A stretch of DNA of 64,000 nucleotides from Nocardioides marinisabuli (GCF_013466785.1 NZ_CP059163.1:1364001-1428000); one strand, 5' to 3'. Counted from the first letter of the stretch, positions 7,763 to 16,624 are shown. Made by a program: numbers and translations. The notes: generated from the sequence alone by a model not told the origin.

Positions 7763-9991
7763 TCAGGACACCGTCGTGAGCAGCTGCGTGGCGCGGGTCA
7801 GCACCACGTAGAGCGTGGCCCGGCCGGTCTGCGACTCGTCCTCGATCTCCTGGGGGCGCACGACCACGATCCCGTCGAACTCCAGGCCCTTGGTGTCGAG
7901 ACCGGTGAGCACCACGACCCGGTCCTCCCCCGACGGCGTGACCGAGGAGTCGACCGCGGCGCGGGCACCCTTCGCGTCGTCGGCGAGCTCGGGCCACGAG
8001 GCCAGCCACCCGTTGACCTGCGAGCGGCGCGCGGCCGCGACCACGACGCCGACGGTGCCGGCCACGCGGCCGGCGAGGTCGACGACGGCCTCGCGGACGG
8101 CGGCCTCGAGGTCGGGGGCGTCCTCGACGACCCGCGGCTCGACGCCGGTCGAGCGCACCGCGGTGGGCAGGTCGGCGTCGAGGCCGACCCGCTCGGCGTA
8201 CGCCGCCGCGTGGGCGTAGATCTCGGAGGAGTTGCGGTAGTTGGTCGAGAGGTGGAACTCGTGCAGCGCCTTGCCCTCGATCGCCTCGGCGCGGGCCGCG
8301 GCCGACTCCTCGGGCACCGGCCAGGACGACTGGGCGGGGTCGCCCACGATGGTCCACGACGCGGTGCGCCCGCGGCGCCCGACCATCCGCCACTGCATCG
8401 GGGTGAGGTCCTGGGCCTCGTCGACGAGCACGTGGGCGAAGGGGTCGTCGTCGATCTTGTGGGTCGGCGGGGCCCAGGCCCGGCCGGAGGGCGCGTACTC
8501 GCGGTCGGCGGCGGTCATCAGCTCGGCCATGTCGTGCCCGCCGTCGAGCAGCGCGGTGTCGGAGAGCGACGCCTCGTCGTCGGTGCGCTCGGGCACGTCG
8601 CCGAGCGCGTAGCGCAGCTCGTCGAGCAGCGGCACGTCCTGGACCGTGAGGTCCTTGCCGACCGGGTGGTCGGGCAGGTCGGCCCACGACTTGGTGAGCA
8701 CCCGCTGCTCCTCGGCCGAGAGGACGCCCTCGGCGACCCGGGCCAGCACCTCGGGCTCGCGCAGCCAGGCCAGCACCGTGGGGGCGTCGAGCGGCGGCCA
8801 CCAGGCGGTGACGAAGTCGAGGAACCGCTGGTCGCCCAGCAGGTCCTCGTTGAAGGAGTCGCGGCCGCGCTCGCGCCCGCGCTCGCCGCGCACCTGGCGC
8901 CACAGCGCGTCGAGCAGCGCGCCCGGCACCCGGGGCAGCTGGCGGTTGCGGCGCCCCTGCGACATCAGCTGGCGCCGGATGCGGCCGAGCAGGCCGCGGT
9001 CGAGCACCAGCACGTCGTCGCGGTAGAAGGTGCGGAACTCGGTGGGGCTGCCGGGCGCCTGCTGGCGCGCGACGCGGCGCACGACCTCGGCCATCCGGGC
9101 CGCGCCCTTGACGTCGGCCACCGACGGGTCGTCGTGGCGGGTCGCGCGCACGCCGTCGACGACCTCGCCGAGCGAGCGCAGCGCGACCGCGGTCTCGCCG
9201 AGGCTGGGCAGCACCCGCTCGATGTAGCGCATGAAGACACCGCTGGGCCCGACGATGAGCACGCCGCCGGTCTCGTAGCGGCGCCGGTCGGTGTAGAGCA
9301 GGTACGCCGCGCGGTGCAGCGCGACGACGGTCTTGCCGACGCCCGGTCCGCCGGAGATCGCGACGACGCCCTTGCCGGGCGCGCGGATCGCCTGGTCCTG
9401 CTCGGCCTGGATGGTGGCCACGATCGAGTGCATGGTGCGGTCGCGGGCCCGCGAGAGCTGCGCCATCAGCGCGCCCTCGCCCACGATCGGCAGGTCCGCG
9501 CCGGTCTCCTCGAGCGCCTCGGCGTCGAGCAGCTCGTCCTCGACGCCGACCACCTTCGGCCCCTCCGAGCGCAGCACCCGGCGGCGGATCACCTGCTGGG
9601 GCGTGGCCGCGGTGGCTTGGTAGAAGACCGCGGCGGCCGGGGCGCGCCAGTCGATGAGCAGCGAGTCGCGCTCGGCGTCACGCAGCCCGATGCGCCCGAT
9701 GTAGCGCGGCTCGGGGTCGAGCCCGGGGTGCAGGTCGAGGCGCCCGAAGACCAGCCCCTCGTGGGCGGCGTCGAGCTGGGCGATGCGCCGCGCGGCCTGG
9801 TAGACCATCGCGTCGCGCTCGACCAGCCCGCCCTCGTGGCCCAGCCGGCCCCGGTCGTGGCCCTCCTTGGCCAGCGCCTGGGCCGCGGCCGACGACAGCG
9901 CGAGCTGCGCGTAGACCTTGTCGACGTACGCCTGTTCGCGCGCGGTCTCCTGCGCTGCGAGATCCTCGGTCAACGCCCGCATCCCCTTCAC
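7763..9991 (-). CDS. HelD-family (HelR-like) RNA polymerase-associated helicase/ATPase
   Basis: 742 residues. An N-terminal charged helical segment (about 8-60) is followed by a UvrD-like superfamily 1 core. Walker A is GGPGVGKT at 214-221, Walker B is VDEAQDLTPMQW near 515, FHLSTNYRNS is motif IV-like, and VVLTRATQLL lies at the C-terminus. The WRAPAA segment and overall order match HelD proteins, which enter the RNA polymerase channels and release stalled or drug-bound enzyme. The HelR subgroup gives rifamycin tolerance in streptomycetes (family knowledge). The GTG start follows GAGGAG by 7 nt. I do not see a convincing rifamycin-associated element upstream. Confidence 0.85.
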   Translation of the reverse strand: MKGMRALTEDLAAQETAREQAYVDKVYAQLALSSAAAQALAKEGHDRGRLGHEGGLVERDAMVYQAARRIAQLDAAHEGLVFGRLDLHPGLDPEPRYIGRIGLRDAERDSLLIDWRAPAAAVFYQATAATPQQVIRRRVLRSEGPKVVGVEDELLDAEALEETGADLPIVGEGALMAQLSRARDRTMHSIVATIQAEQDQAIRAPGKGVVAISGGPGVGKTVVALHRAAYLLYTDRRRYETGGVLIVGPSGVFMRYIERVLPSLGETAVALRSLGEVVDGVRATRHDDPSVADVKGAARMAEVVRRVARQQAPGSPTEFRTFYRDDVLVLDRGLLGRIRRQLMSQGRRNRQLPRVPGALLDALWRQVRGERGRERGRDSFNEDLLGDQRFLDFVTAWWPPLDAPTVLAWLREPEVLARVAEGVLSAEEQRVLTKSWADLPDHPVGKDLTVQDVPLLDELRYALGDVPERTDDEASLSDTALLDGGHDMAELMTAADREYAPSGRAWAPPTHKIDDDPFAHVLVDEAQDLTPMQWRMVGRRGRTASWTIVGDPAQSSWPVPEESAAARAEAIEGKALHEFHLSTNYRNSSEIYAHAAAYAERVGLDADLPTAVRSTGVEPRVVEDAPDLEAAVREAVVDLAGRVAGTVGVVVAAARRSQVNGWLASWPELADDAKGARAAVDSSVTPSGEDRVVVLTGLDTKGLEFDGIVVVRPQEIEDESQTGRATLYVVLTRATQLLTTVS

Positions 9992-10067
9992 CGTGCTGCT
10001 CCTCGTGCAAGGAGAGGACTTTACCGGTCCCTGTCGGACGACGGCACGCCGACGCCCCCTACCGGGC

Positions 10068-11393
10068 TCAGGCCACCGGGCGGTAGAGCAGGATCGACCC
10101 CTCGAAGGGGCGCCCCCGGTCCTCGTAGAGGCGCACGTCGTAGGTGTCGCCCGCCAGCAGCTGACCGGCGATGCTGCTGCCGCCGCGCGCCGAGGAGCTC
10201 AGGCTCGAGGCGACGTCGTCGCTGCGCCGCCTCCCCGACTGCGCCTCGAGGCCAACAGTGCCGCCGTCCCAGGTGTAGCCGACCAGCACGGGCCCCTCTT
10301 CGGTCTCGACACGACGGGCGACCGGCTCGCCGTCCTCGGTGGCCGTCATCGCGCTGGCGAGCCGCCACCGGCGGCCGTCGTGCTCCACGACCTCGTCGAC
10401 CGAGGCGCCGTCGACGGTGGTGGTCGCCGGCTCGGGATACGCCCCGACGCCCAGCACGGCCAGGGGGTCGTCGACCTCGGGGCCGTCCGAGCCACGGGTC
10501 AGGTAGACGCGCAGGGTGTGCTCACCCCGGGCGATGCCGTCGCTCATCGACACCCATCCGCTCGGCAGGTCGAGCACCCCGTCGTCGTCACAGGGGCCCC
10601 GCAGGAAGGCAGACCTGCCGTCGAGGTCGACGTTGACCCACCCGCCCGAGACCGACGAGGTGCAGTACGTGGAGATCCGCACGACCTGGCGCCGTGGCAG
10701 GTCCAGGGGCAGCGACACCTCAGCGGCCCCGTCGCGGCTGAAGGCGGCGCCGAGGAGGTCCTCCCCGGCCACCTCCCCGCGGAACGCCGTCATCATGTCC
10801 GGGCCCACGACACCACCGGGCACGGTGCCGGTCGGCTCGTAGATCGCCAGCCCGACCTGCGCCTCGGGGCCCAGGTCCTCGAGCCTCACGGTCAGCTCGG
10901 TCGTCACCGGGCCCAGCGGCGTCGGGGGCTGCACCGACCCGTCGCCCAGGACCCTCGCCACCCCGTCCTGAGCGTAGACGAGCGTCGCCACCCCGCCGTC
11001 GAGATCGGAGGCGGCCAGCGACACCACCCGCCACCCCTCGCTCGGCGGCAGCGGCACCCGGACCCGCCCGTCGGCGGAGGACACCGCGACCGTCTCGGCG
11101 AGCTCGTACTCGCGCCCCAGGACCATCACGGCGCCGGGCACCTCCTGCCCACCGACGGTGCGCGGCCCCCCGGCGGGTTCGGGGCCGTCCCCACCACCGA
11201 CCGGGCCGAGGGCGGCCAGGCCGACACCGGCGGCGAGCACCACCGCGGCCAGCGCCCCGGCCGCCGTACGCCGCCGGCGGCGCAGGCCCCGCACCCGCTC
11301 GTGCACCGCCACCACCCGCGGCGAGGCGCCCGGGTCGTCGACCCGGTGGGCGTGGGCCTCGAGGGTGCTGCGCAGGTCGTCGACGGAGCTCAT
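10068..11393 (-). CDS. Single-pass membrane protein co-transcribed with a sigma factor
   Basis: 441 residues. An N-terminal cytoplasmic segment of about 45 residues ends in RRRRR, then one hydrophobic helix (about 46-66), then a long extracytoplasmic region with no recognised domain and few cysteines. Its ATG overlaps the stop of the SigE-family sigma gene (ATGA), a common place for an anti-sigma factor or the membrane partner of one. The short N-terminal domain has no HxxxCxxC zinc motif, so it is not a classical ZAS anti-sigma. A role in controlling the sigma factor is inferred from position and topology only. Confidence 0.7.
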   Translation of the reverse strand: MSSVDDLRSTLEAHAHRVDDPGASPRVVAVHERVRGLRRRRRTAAGALAAVVLAAGVGLAALGPVGGGDGPEPAGGPRTVGGQEVPGAVMVLGREYELAETVAVSSADGRVRVPLPPSEGWRVVSLAASDLDGGVATLVYAQDGVARVLGDGSVQPPTPLGPVTTELTVRLEDLGPEAQVGLAIYEPTGTVPGGVVGPDMMTAFRGEVAGEDLLGAAFSRDGAAEVSLPLDLPRRQVVRISTYCTSSVSGGWVNVDLDGRSAFLRGPCDDDGVLDLPSGWVSMSDGIARGEHTLRVYLTRGSDGPEVDDPLAVLGVGAYPEPATTTVDGASVDEVVEHDGRRWRLASAMTATEDGEPVARRVETEEGPVLVGYTWDGGTVGLEAQSGRRRSDDVASSLSSSARGGSSIAGQLLAGDTYDVRLYEDRGRPFEGSILLYRPVA

Positions 11394-11986
11394 GAGCGGT
11401 CCTCGGTCTCGGTCTCGGGGAGGCTGGTGCGGGGCGAGGGGGCCAGGGACGGGTCGATCCGCAGCTTGGCGAACGCCTTGGACGTCTGGCTCTTGACGGT
11501 GCCGACCGAGCAGCCGAGCACCTGGGCGGTCTGGGCCTCGGTGAGGTCCTCGAAGTAGCGCAGCACCACGACGGCCCGCTGCCGGCGCGGCAGCCGCTCC
11601 ATCGCCGTCCACAGGTCGTGGCGCTGCCCCACCGCCTCGGCCTGGTCGGGGGTGCCGCCCTGCTCGGGCAGCTCGTCGGTGGCGTGCTCGCCGTTCCAGC
11701 GCCGCCGCCACCAGGTGGCGTACGTGGTGACCAGGATCCGGCGCACGTAGGCCTCGTGCTGGTCGATGCGCTCCCACGCGAACCACGCCTTGGCCAGCGC
11801 GGTCTGCAGGAGGTCCTCGGCCAGCGCGTGGTCGTGGGTCAGCAGGTACGCCGTGCGCAGCAGGCCGGCGGAGCGCGCGAGCACGAAGTCGTCGAAGGCG
11901 ACGCTCCGGCTGCTCGCCGGGGAGTGCGGCACGGCTCCTCCTGGTCGGGACGGGCCCGAGCGCGTCCCGGTGGGGGTGGTGGTCAT
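11390..11986 (-). CDS. SigE-family ECF RNA polymerase sigma factor
   Basis: 198 residues with sigma-70 regions 2 and 4. Region 2 is FDDFVLARSAGLLRTAYLL...ALAEDLLQTALAKAW and region 4 is LPRRQRAVVVLRYFEDLTEAQ followed by LGCSVGTVKSQTSKA. This matches the SigE-like ECF group abundant in Nocardioides and Streptomyces. The ATG at 11986 was preferred because the longer frame upstream reads antisense to the sulfatase. It is divergent from the sulfatase pair across about 60 nt and overlaps the downstream membrane-protein gene by ATGA. Confidence 0.88.
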   Translation of the reverse strand: MTTTPTGTRSGPSRPGGAVPHSPASSRSVAFDDFVLARSAGLLRTAYLLTHDHALAEDLLQTALAKAWFAWERIDQHEAYVRRILVTTYATWWRRRWNGEHATDELPEQGGTPDQAEAVGQRHDLWTAMERLPRRQRAVVVLRYFEDLTEAQTAQVLGCSVGTVKSQTSKAFAKLRIDPSLAPSPRTSLPETETEDRS

Positions 11987-12033
11987 GTCCGGGAGGACCA
12001 CCCGAGGATCATGGAAGGTTGCCTCCCGGCGGC

Positions 12034-12039
12034 TACAGT
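12034..12039 (+). promoter_or_regulatory. -10-like TACAGT before sulfatase 1
   Basis: TACAGT lies 8 nt before the GTG at 12048 with no ribosome binding site. It is a candidate leaderless promoter in the short divergent gap with the sigma gene. Confidence 0.35.
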
Positions 12040-12047
12040 CTCGCGCC

Positions 12048-13616
12048 GTGACCGATCCTCTCGTGCCGAGCGCTGCGAGCCGCCGCCGCAGCCCCTGGCC
12101 CGCGGTGGTGCTGGCGCTGCTGCTGGTCGGCATGGTCAGCGCCGCGACCGGCGGGGACCGCTCGGGGCCGCCGGAGGCGCTCACCCCGGTCTCCTCGTCC
12201 ACCGACCACCGGCCCAACATCGTGCTGTTCTCCAGCGACGACCAGCGCCTCGACGAGATGGTCTTCCTGCCGCAGGTCCGCGCGCTCCTCGGCGAGCACG
12301 GGCTGACGATGAGCGAGGCGATCACCCCGCACCCGCTGTGCTGCCCGGCCCGGGCCGAGATCCTCACCGGCCAGATGGCCCAGAACAACGGCGTGCGCAC
12401 CAACTTCCCGCCCCAGGGCGGCTACGCGGCCTTCGACCCGTCGTCGACGATCGGCACCGACCTGACCCGGGCCGGCTACAACACCGCCTTCCTGGGCAAG
12501 CCCCTCAACGGCTACGACGAGGGCGACGGGCGCGACCCGGGCTGGACGATCTTCAACGCCACCAGCCACGGCTACTCCGACTACTACGACTTCACCCAGT
12601 TCGACGAGGACCGCAAGGTCAAGGTCGAGGGCTACTACACCGACTACCTCGCCGAGAAGGCCGTCGAGTACGCCGGCGAGCTCAGCGACATGGACGACCC
12701 CTTCTTCCTGTGGGTCAGCCACTTCGCCCCGCACCCCAGCAAGGGCCGCTCGGGCTGCCACGACGCCAGCTGCAAGAACGCCCCGCCGGCGCTGTCGCCG
12801 TCGTACGAGGCCAGCTCGCGGCTGCTGGGCCGGCTGCCGATGCAGGACGAGGCCGACCGGCTCGCCGACACGATCCTCGACTCCCCCGCCTACCGCGAGC
12901 GCGACCGCTCCGACAAGCCGCACCTGGTGCGCCGCCAGGCGGGCACCTCCGACGCCAAGGTGCGCCGCCTCGTGCGGGCCCGCGCCGGGGCGCTGGCCTC
13001 GCTCGACGACGCCTTCGCCCGGCTGGCCGCCCAGCTGCGCGCCGACGGCGAGCTCGACAACACCTTCGTCGTCTTCGTCACCGACAACGGCTACACGCTC
13101 GGTGAGCACGGCTGGTTCGGCAAGACGCTGCCCTACGAGCAGAACCTGCGGATGCCGATGCTGGTCGCCGGCCCGGACGTCGAGGCCGGCGCCACCAGCG
13201 ACGTGGCCGTCAGCATCGTCGACCTGGCCGCGACCTTCCTCGACATCGCCGGCGCCGACAGCGACCGCCGCCTCGACGGGGTCTCGCTGCTGCCGACCTG
13301 GACCGGACGCTCCACCCGGGCGCTGCACCCGGGCGGGATGCTCATCCAGGGCGGTCCGTTCAAGCCCGAGACCGGCCCCCGGGGCTGGCTCTACCGGGGC
13401 GTGCGCACCGAGCGCTACACCTACGCCCGCCACGTCGACGGGACCGTCGAGCTCTACGACCGCGAGCGCGACCCGCACGAGGTCGCCTCGGTGGCCGGGC
13501 GGGCGTCGTACGCCGCCGTGGAGCGCGAGCTGGCCCGCCGCACGGCCGTGCTGGGCCGCTGCTCGGGGCCGCGCTCGTGCACCCGTGACTTCGGACCGCT
13601 GCCGCAGCCGAGCTGA
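12048..13616 (+). CDS. Type I sulfatase, membrane-anchored or secreted (paralogue 1)
   Basis: 522 residues. A hydrophobic N-terminal segment (about 18-33) can serve as signal or anchor. The mature part begins with RPNIVLFSSDDQ, whose Asp residues bind the metal. The formylglycine motif C98-C-P-A-R102 fits CxPxR, so the first Cys should be oxidised by a formylglycine-generating enzyme, which is not encoded in this window. VTDNGYTLGEHGW and the C-terminal metal/substrate residues are intact. Substrate unknown: glycan, steroid or aryl sulfates are all possible. The GTG start gives the compact signal sequence. The next gene is a close paralogue in the same direction. Confidence 0.88.
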   Translation: MTDPLVPSAASRRRSPWPAVVLALLLVGMVSAATGGDRSGPPEALTPVSSSTDHRPNIVLFSSDDQRLDEMVFLPQVRALLGEHGLTMSEAITPHPLCCPARAEILTGQMAQNNGVRTNFPPQGGYAAFDPSSTIGTDLTRAGYNTAFLGKPLNGYDEGDGRDPGWTIFNATSHGYSDYYDFTQFDEDRKVKVEGYYTDYLAEKAVEYAGELSDMDDPFFLWVSHFAPHPSKGRSGCHDASCKNAPPALSPSYEASSRLLGRLPMQDEADRLADTILDSPAYRERDRSDKPHLVRRQAGTSDAKVRRLVRARAGALASLDDAFARLAAQLRADGELDNTFVVFVTDNGYTLGEHGWFGKTLPYEQNLRMPMLVAGPDVEAGATSDVAVSIVDLAATFLDIAGADSDRRLDGVSLLPTWTGRSTRALHPGGMLIQGGPFKPETGPRGWLYRGVRTERYTYARHVDGTVELYDRERDPHEVASVAGRASYAAVERELARRTAVLGRCSGPRSCTRDFGPLPQPS

Positions 13617-13628
13617 GCCGAGGTCCCC

Positions 13629-15167
13629 GTGAACGGCACGCCCACCCTCTCCGCGCCGCGGCTCCCACGGCCGCTGGTGGCGGCCCTCGTCGCCCTGGTG
13701 GTGCTGATCGGCCTCGCCGCCGTCGTCGAGCTGCGCTCCCAGCAGCGCGCCGAGCGGCCCAACATCGTGCTGATCACCACCGACGACCAGCGCCTCGACG
13801 AGATGCAGTTCCTGCCCGAGACCCAGCGGCTGCTCGGCGGGGCCGGGCTGACCTTCGACAACGCGCTGACCCCGCACCCGCTGTGCTGCCCGGCACGTGC
13901 GGAGCTGATGACCGGCCAGCTGGCGCAGAACAACGGGGTGCGCGGCAACTTCCCGCCCCAGGGCGGCTTCGCGGCGTTCGACTCCAGCCAGCACGTCGGC
14001 ACCTGGCTCAGCGACGCCGGCTACCGCACGGCGTTCGTCGGCAAGATGCTCAACGGCTACGGCAAGAACGACGGGCGCCTGCCCGGCTGGTCGATCTTCA
14101 ACGCCACCAGCCACGGCTTCGCCGACTACTACGACTTCGTGCAGTACGACGAGGACGAGGCGGTGCAGGTCGACGGCTACTACACCGACTACATCGGCGA
14201 GAAGGCCGTCGAGTACGCCGCCGACCTCGCCGACGGTGACGACCCGTTCTTCATGTGGGTCAGCCACTTCGCCCCGCACCCCGCGCGCCAGCGCTCGACC
14301 TGCAAGTCCGAGACCTGCGGCACCGAGCCGCCGCTGCCCTCGCCGCAGCAGCGCAAGCAGCAGGAGCGCACCGGCAAGCTGCCGCACCAGGACCGCGCCG
14401 ACGCGCTGGCCCGCTCGATCATCGAGTCGCCCGCCTTCAACGAGGCCGACGTCTCCGACAAGCAGCGCCTGGTGCGCCGCCAGGAGCGGCTGGCCGAGGG
14501 CAAGGTGGTGCGCAGCGCCCGCGGCCGCGCCGCGGCCCTCGACGCGCTCGACCAGACCATCGCGCCCCTCATCGACCAGCTGCGCGAGTCGGGCGAGCTC
14601 GACAACACCTACATCGTGCTGGTGACCGACAACGGCTTCCAGCTGGGCGAGCACCGCTGGTTCGGCAAGATCCTGCCCTACGAGGAGAACGTCCGGACCC
14701 CGATGCTGGTGCGCGGCCCGGGCATCGAGGCCGGCACCACCACCGACGCGACGGCCACGATCGTCGACCTGGTGCCCACCTTCCTCGACATTGCCGACGC
14801 CACGTCGACCCTCGAGCAGGACGGCCGCTCGATGCTCGACCTGTGGCGCGGCGAGGAGGACGACGACCTGCACCCCGGCGGCGTCCTGCTGCAGGGCGGT
14901 CCCTACAAGCCCGAGACCGGCGAGACGGGCTGGCTCTACCGGGGTGTGCGCACCGATCGCTACACCTGGGTGCGCTACCACGACGGCTTCGTCGAGATGT
15001 ACGACCGCCAGCGCGACCCCGAGCAGCTCACCTCGGTCAGCGGCCGCCCCCGCTACGCCGCCGTCGAGACCGAGCTCGAGCGCCGCGCCGAGCTGCTCTC
15101 CGACTGCGCCGGCCCCGAGGAGTGCAACCAGGACTTCGGCCCGCTCCCCGAGCCGGGCGTGGGCTGA
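13629..15167 (+). CDS. Type I sulfatase, membrane-anchored or secreted (paralogue 2)
   Basis: 512 residues, a tandem paralogue of the preceding sulfatase with 12 nt between them. A clear hydrophobic helix (about 15-34) is followed by RPNIVLITTDDQ. The formylglycine motif is C86-C-P-A-R90, and VTDNGFQLGEHRW is conserved. The two proteins stay alignable to the end (GPLPQPS versus GPLPEPG). Likely a cell-surface or periplasmic-side hydrolase. The last 16 bases of the gene, including the stop region, are repeated three more times just downstream. Confidence 0.88.
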   Translation: MNGTPTLSAPRLPRPLVAALVALVVLIGLAAVVELRSQQRAERPNIVLITTDDQRLDEMQFLPETQRLLGGAGLTFDNALTPHPLCCPARAELMTGQLAQNNGVRGNFPPQGGFAAFDSSQHVGTWLSDAGYRTAFVGKMLNGYGKNDGRLPGWSIFNATSHGFADYYDFVQYDEDEAVQVDGYYTDYIGEKAVEYAADLADGDDPFFMWVSHFAPHPARQRSTCKSETCGTEPPLPSPQQRKQQERTGKLPHQDRADALARSIIESPAFNEADVSDKQRLVRRQERLAEGKVVRSARGRAAALDALDQTIAPLIDQLRESGELDNTYIVLVTDNGFQLGEHRWFGKILPYEENVRTPMLVRGPGIEAGTTTDATATIVDLVPTFLDIADATSTLEQDGRSMLDLWRGEEDDDLHPGGVLLQGGPYKPETGETGWLYRGVRTDRYTWVRYHDGFVEMYDRQRDPEQLTSVSGRPRYAAVETELERRAELLSDCAGPEECNQDFGPLPEPGVG

Positions 15168-15209
15168 GCCGGCCGTGGGTTGAGCCGGCCGTGGGTTGAG
15201 CCGGCCGAG
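15150..15209 (+). repeat. 16-bp tandem repeat overlapping the sulfatase stop codon
   Basis: GAGCCGGCCGTGGGTT-type units start at 15150, 15166, 15182 and 15198. The first is the slightly diverged coding end of sulfatase 2 and the last is partial. The pattern looks like slipped-strand or repeat-addition growth outward from the stop codon. Confidence 0.75.
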
Positions 15210-15271
15210 CGGTCACTTCTGAACCACCGAGCAGTCAGGTTTGCACCCTCGACCGGTCACTTTCGCACCGT
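15206..15271 (+). repeat. 22-bp-period tandem array, family B (3 units)
   Basis: Units begin at 15206, 15228 and 15250. Each reads CGAGCGGTCAC, then CTTCTGMACCC-like sequence. The same unit appears twice at 61552-61595. It lies between the convergent sulfatase and enoyl-CoA hydratase genes. Confidence 0.75.
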
Positions 15272-15310
15272 CCATCGGGGGATAGGGCACGGCGGCGTAC
15301 GCCGCGCAGC

Positions 15311-15339
15311 GAGCCGGCCGGTTCGAACGAGCCGGCCGG
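15311..15339. repeat. Palindromic module centred on TTCGAA
   Basis: GAGCCGGCCGG, TTCGAA, then CGAGCCGGCC. Near-identical modules occur four times in the array at 27902-28640. Confidence 0.55.
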
Positions 15340-15352
15340 CGCGCTGTGGGGT

Positions 15353-15810
15353 GAGCAGCGAGGGCCGGCGGCCCGACGGCGTACGACGAGGTCTGCGCGG
15401 TCCTCACCGGGTCTCGGCGACGCGCGTCGCTGGCGCTCCTTGCTGCTCGACCAACGGAGCGGCGTACGGCCCCCGTGTTGAGCAGCGAGGGCCGGCGGCC
15501 CGACGGCGTACGACAAGGTCCGTGCGGTCCTCACGAGGTCTCGGCGACGCGCGTCGCTGGCGCTCCTTGCTGCTCGACCAACGGGGCGGCGCACGGCACC
15601 CGTGGTCGAGCAGCGAGGGCCGGCGGCCCCACGGCGTACGGCGAGGTCCGCGCGGTCCTCACCGGGTCTCGGCGACGCGCGTCGCTGGCGCTCCTTGCTG
15701 CTCGACCAACGGATCGTCGTACGGCGAGGTCCGCGCGGTCCTTGCGGGGTCTCGACGACGCGCGTCGCTGGCGCTCCTTGCTGCTCGACCAACGGGCGGC
15801 GTACGGCGTG
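15353..15810. repeat. Four tandem copies of a ~127-bp Nocardioides-type intergenic repeat
   Basis: Units start at 15353, 15480 and 15608, with a truncated copy from about 15718. Each full unit opens with (GTC)GAGCAGCGAGGGCCGG, contains GGTCTCGGCGACGCGCGTCG, and closes with CTCCTTGCTGCTCGACCAAC. Its ends are therefore imperfect inverted repeats. No coding potential is credible here. Together with the arrays at 15150-15339 it accounts for the whole gap 15168-15826, which holds no gene. Confidence 0.8.
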
Positions 15811-15826
15811 AGCTGGCGACCGCGGG

Positions 15827-16597
15827 TCAGCCCTTGGGGCGGGAGAGGAAGGCGGTCATCGCGGACTTGGCCTCCTCGGAGCCGAAGAGGCGGGCGGAGA
15901 GGCGGGCCAGGTCTGGGCCACGCTCGTCGATGCTGGCCAGGAGGTCGCGGTTGAGGAGGGCCTTGGTCTCTCGCAGGCCCTGGGGGGAGCCGGTGGCGAG
16001 GCTGGCGCACGCCTCGGCGACGGCGTCGTCGAGGCCGTCGGCGGGGACCACGCGGGTGACCAGGCCCCAATCGAGCGCCTCGGCGGCGCCGAAGACCTCG
16101 CCGCCGAGCGCGGCGAGCGAGGCGGCGCGGCTGGTCATCCGGGGCAGCACGGTCAGCGAGATGGCGGCGGGGGCGAGGCCGAGCTTGACCTCGGTCAGCG
16201 CGAAGGTGGCGCCCTCGGCGCACACGACGACGTCGGAGGCGGCCACCAGGCCGGTGCCGCCGGCGCGGACCGGCCCCTGGAGCCGGGTCACGACGGGCTT
16301 GGGGTGGGCCACGACGGCGCGCTGGAGCGCCACGATGGTGCGCGCCCCCTCCTCCATCGACCCGGCGGCCGCCTCGGAGAGGTCGGCGCCGGAGCAGAAG
16401 ACCTTCCCGGTGGCGGCCAGCACCACGACCCGGGCCTCGTCGTCGGCGCCCGCGCGGTCGAGGGCCTCCTGCAGCCCGGTGACCAGGCGCCGCGACAGCG
16501 CGTTGCGGTTGTGGGGGGAGTCGAGGGTGATCGTGGCGACGCCGTCGGCCACCTCGTAGCGGACCAGGGGCTCGGCGGACTCGTTCTCGTGCGACAT
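15827..16597 (-). CDS. Enoyl-CoA hydratase/isomerase family protein
   Basis: 256 residues, a crotonase fold. The oxyanion-hole segments are VFCSGADLSEAA and QGPVRAGGTGLVAAS. The usual first catalytic Glu position in GPVRAGG is not an obvious Glu, while TEVKLGL provides the second-site Glu region. It could hydrate 2-enoyl-CoA or act as another crotonase. The ATG giving MSHENESAEPL was chosen because earlier codons read through the neighbouring divergent promoter. It is divergent from the molybdopterin oxidoreductase with 62 nt between the starts. Confidence 0.82.
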   Translation of the reverse strand: MSHENESAEPLVRYEVADGVATITLDSPHNRNALSRRLVTGLQEALDRAGADDEARVVVLAATGKVFCSGADLSEAAAGSMEEGARTIVALQRAVVAHPKPVVTRLQGPVRAGGTGLVAASDVVVCAEGATFALTEVKLGLAPAAISLTVLPRMTSRAASLAALGGEVFGAAEALDWGLVTRVVPADGLDDAVAEACASLATGSPQGLRETKALLNRDLLASIDERGPDLARLSARLFGSEEAKSAMTAFLSRPKG

Positions 16598-16624
16598 GCG
16601 CCACATACTGCCGCGCCGCCCCAG

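Noticed and set aside
9992-10023. A rifamycin-associated element before the HelD-family gene
   Set aside because: Only a short imperfect dyad overlapping the ribosome binding site was found. It lacks the longer GC-rich inverted repeat expected.
12033-14981. A 982-codon open frame antisense to the two sulfatases
   Set aside because: The codons mirror the third-position GC bias of the real genes on the other strand, the product is low-complexity Gly/Ala/Val/Arg-rich, and the sense frames carry intact sulfatase motifs.
15168-15826. An insertion sequence remnant
   Set aside because: No transposase fragment or target duplication is visible. The whole gap is explained by tandem and palindromic repeats.
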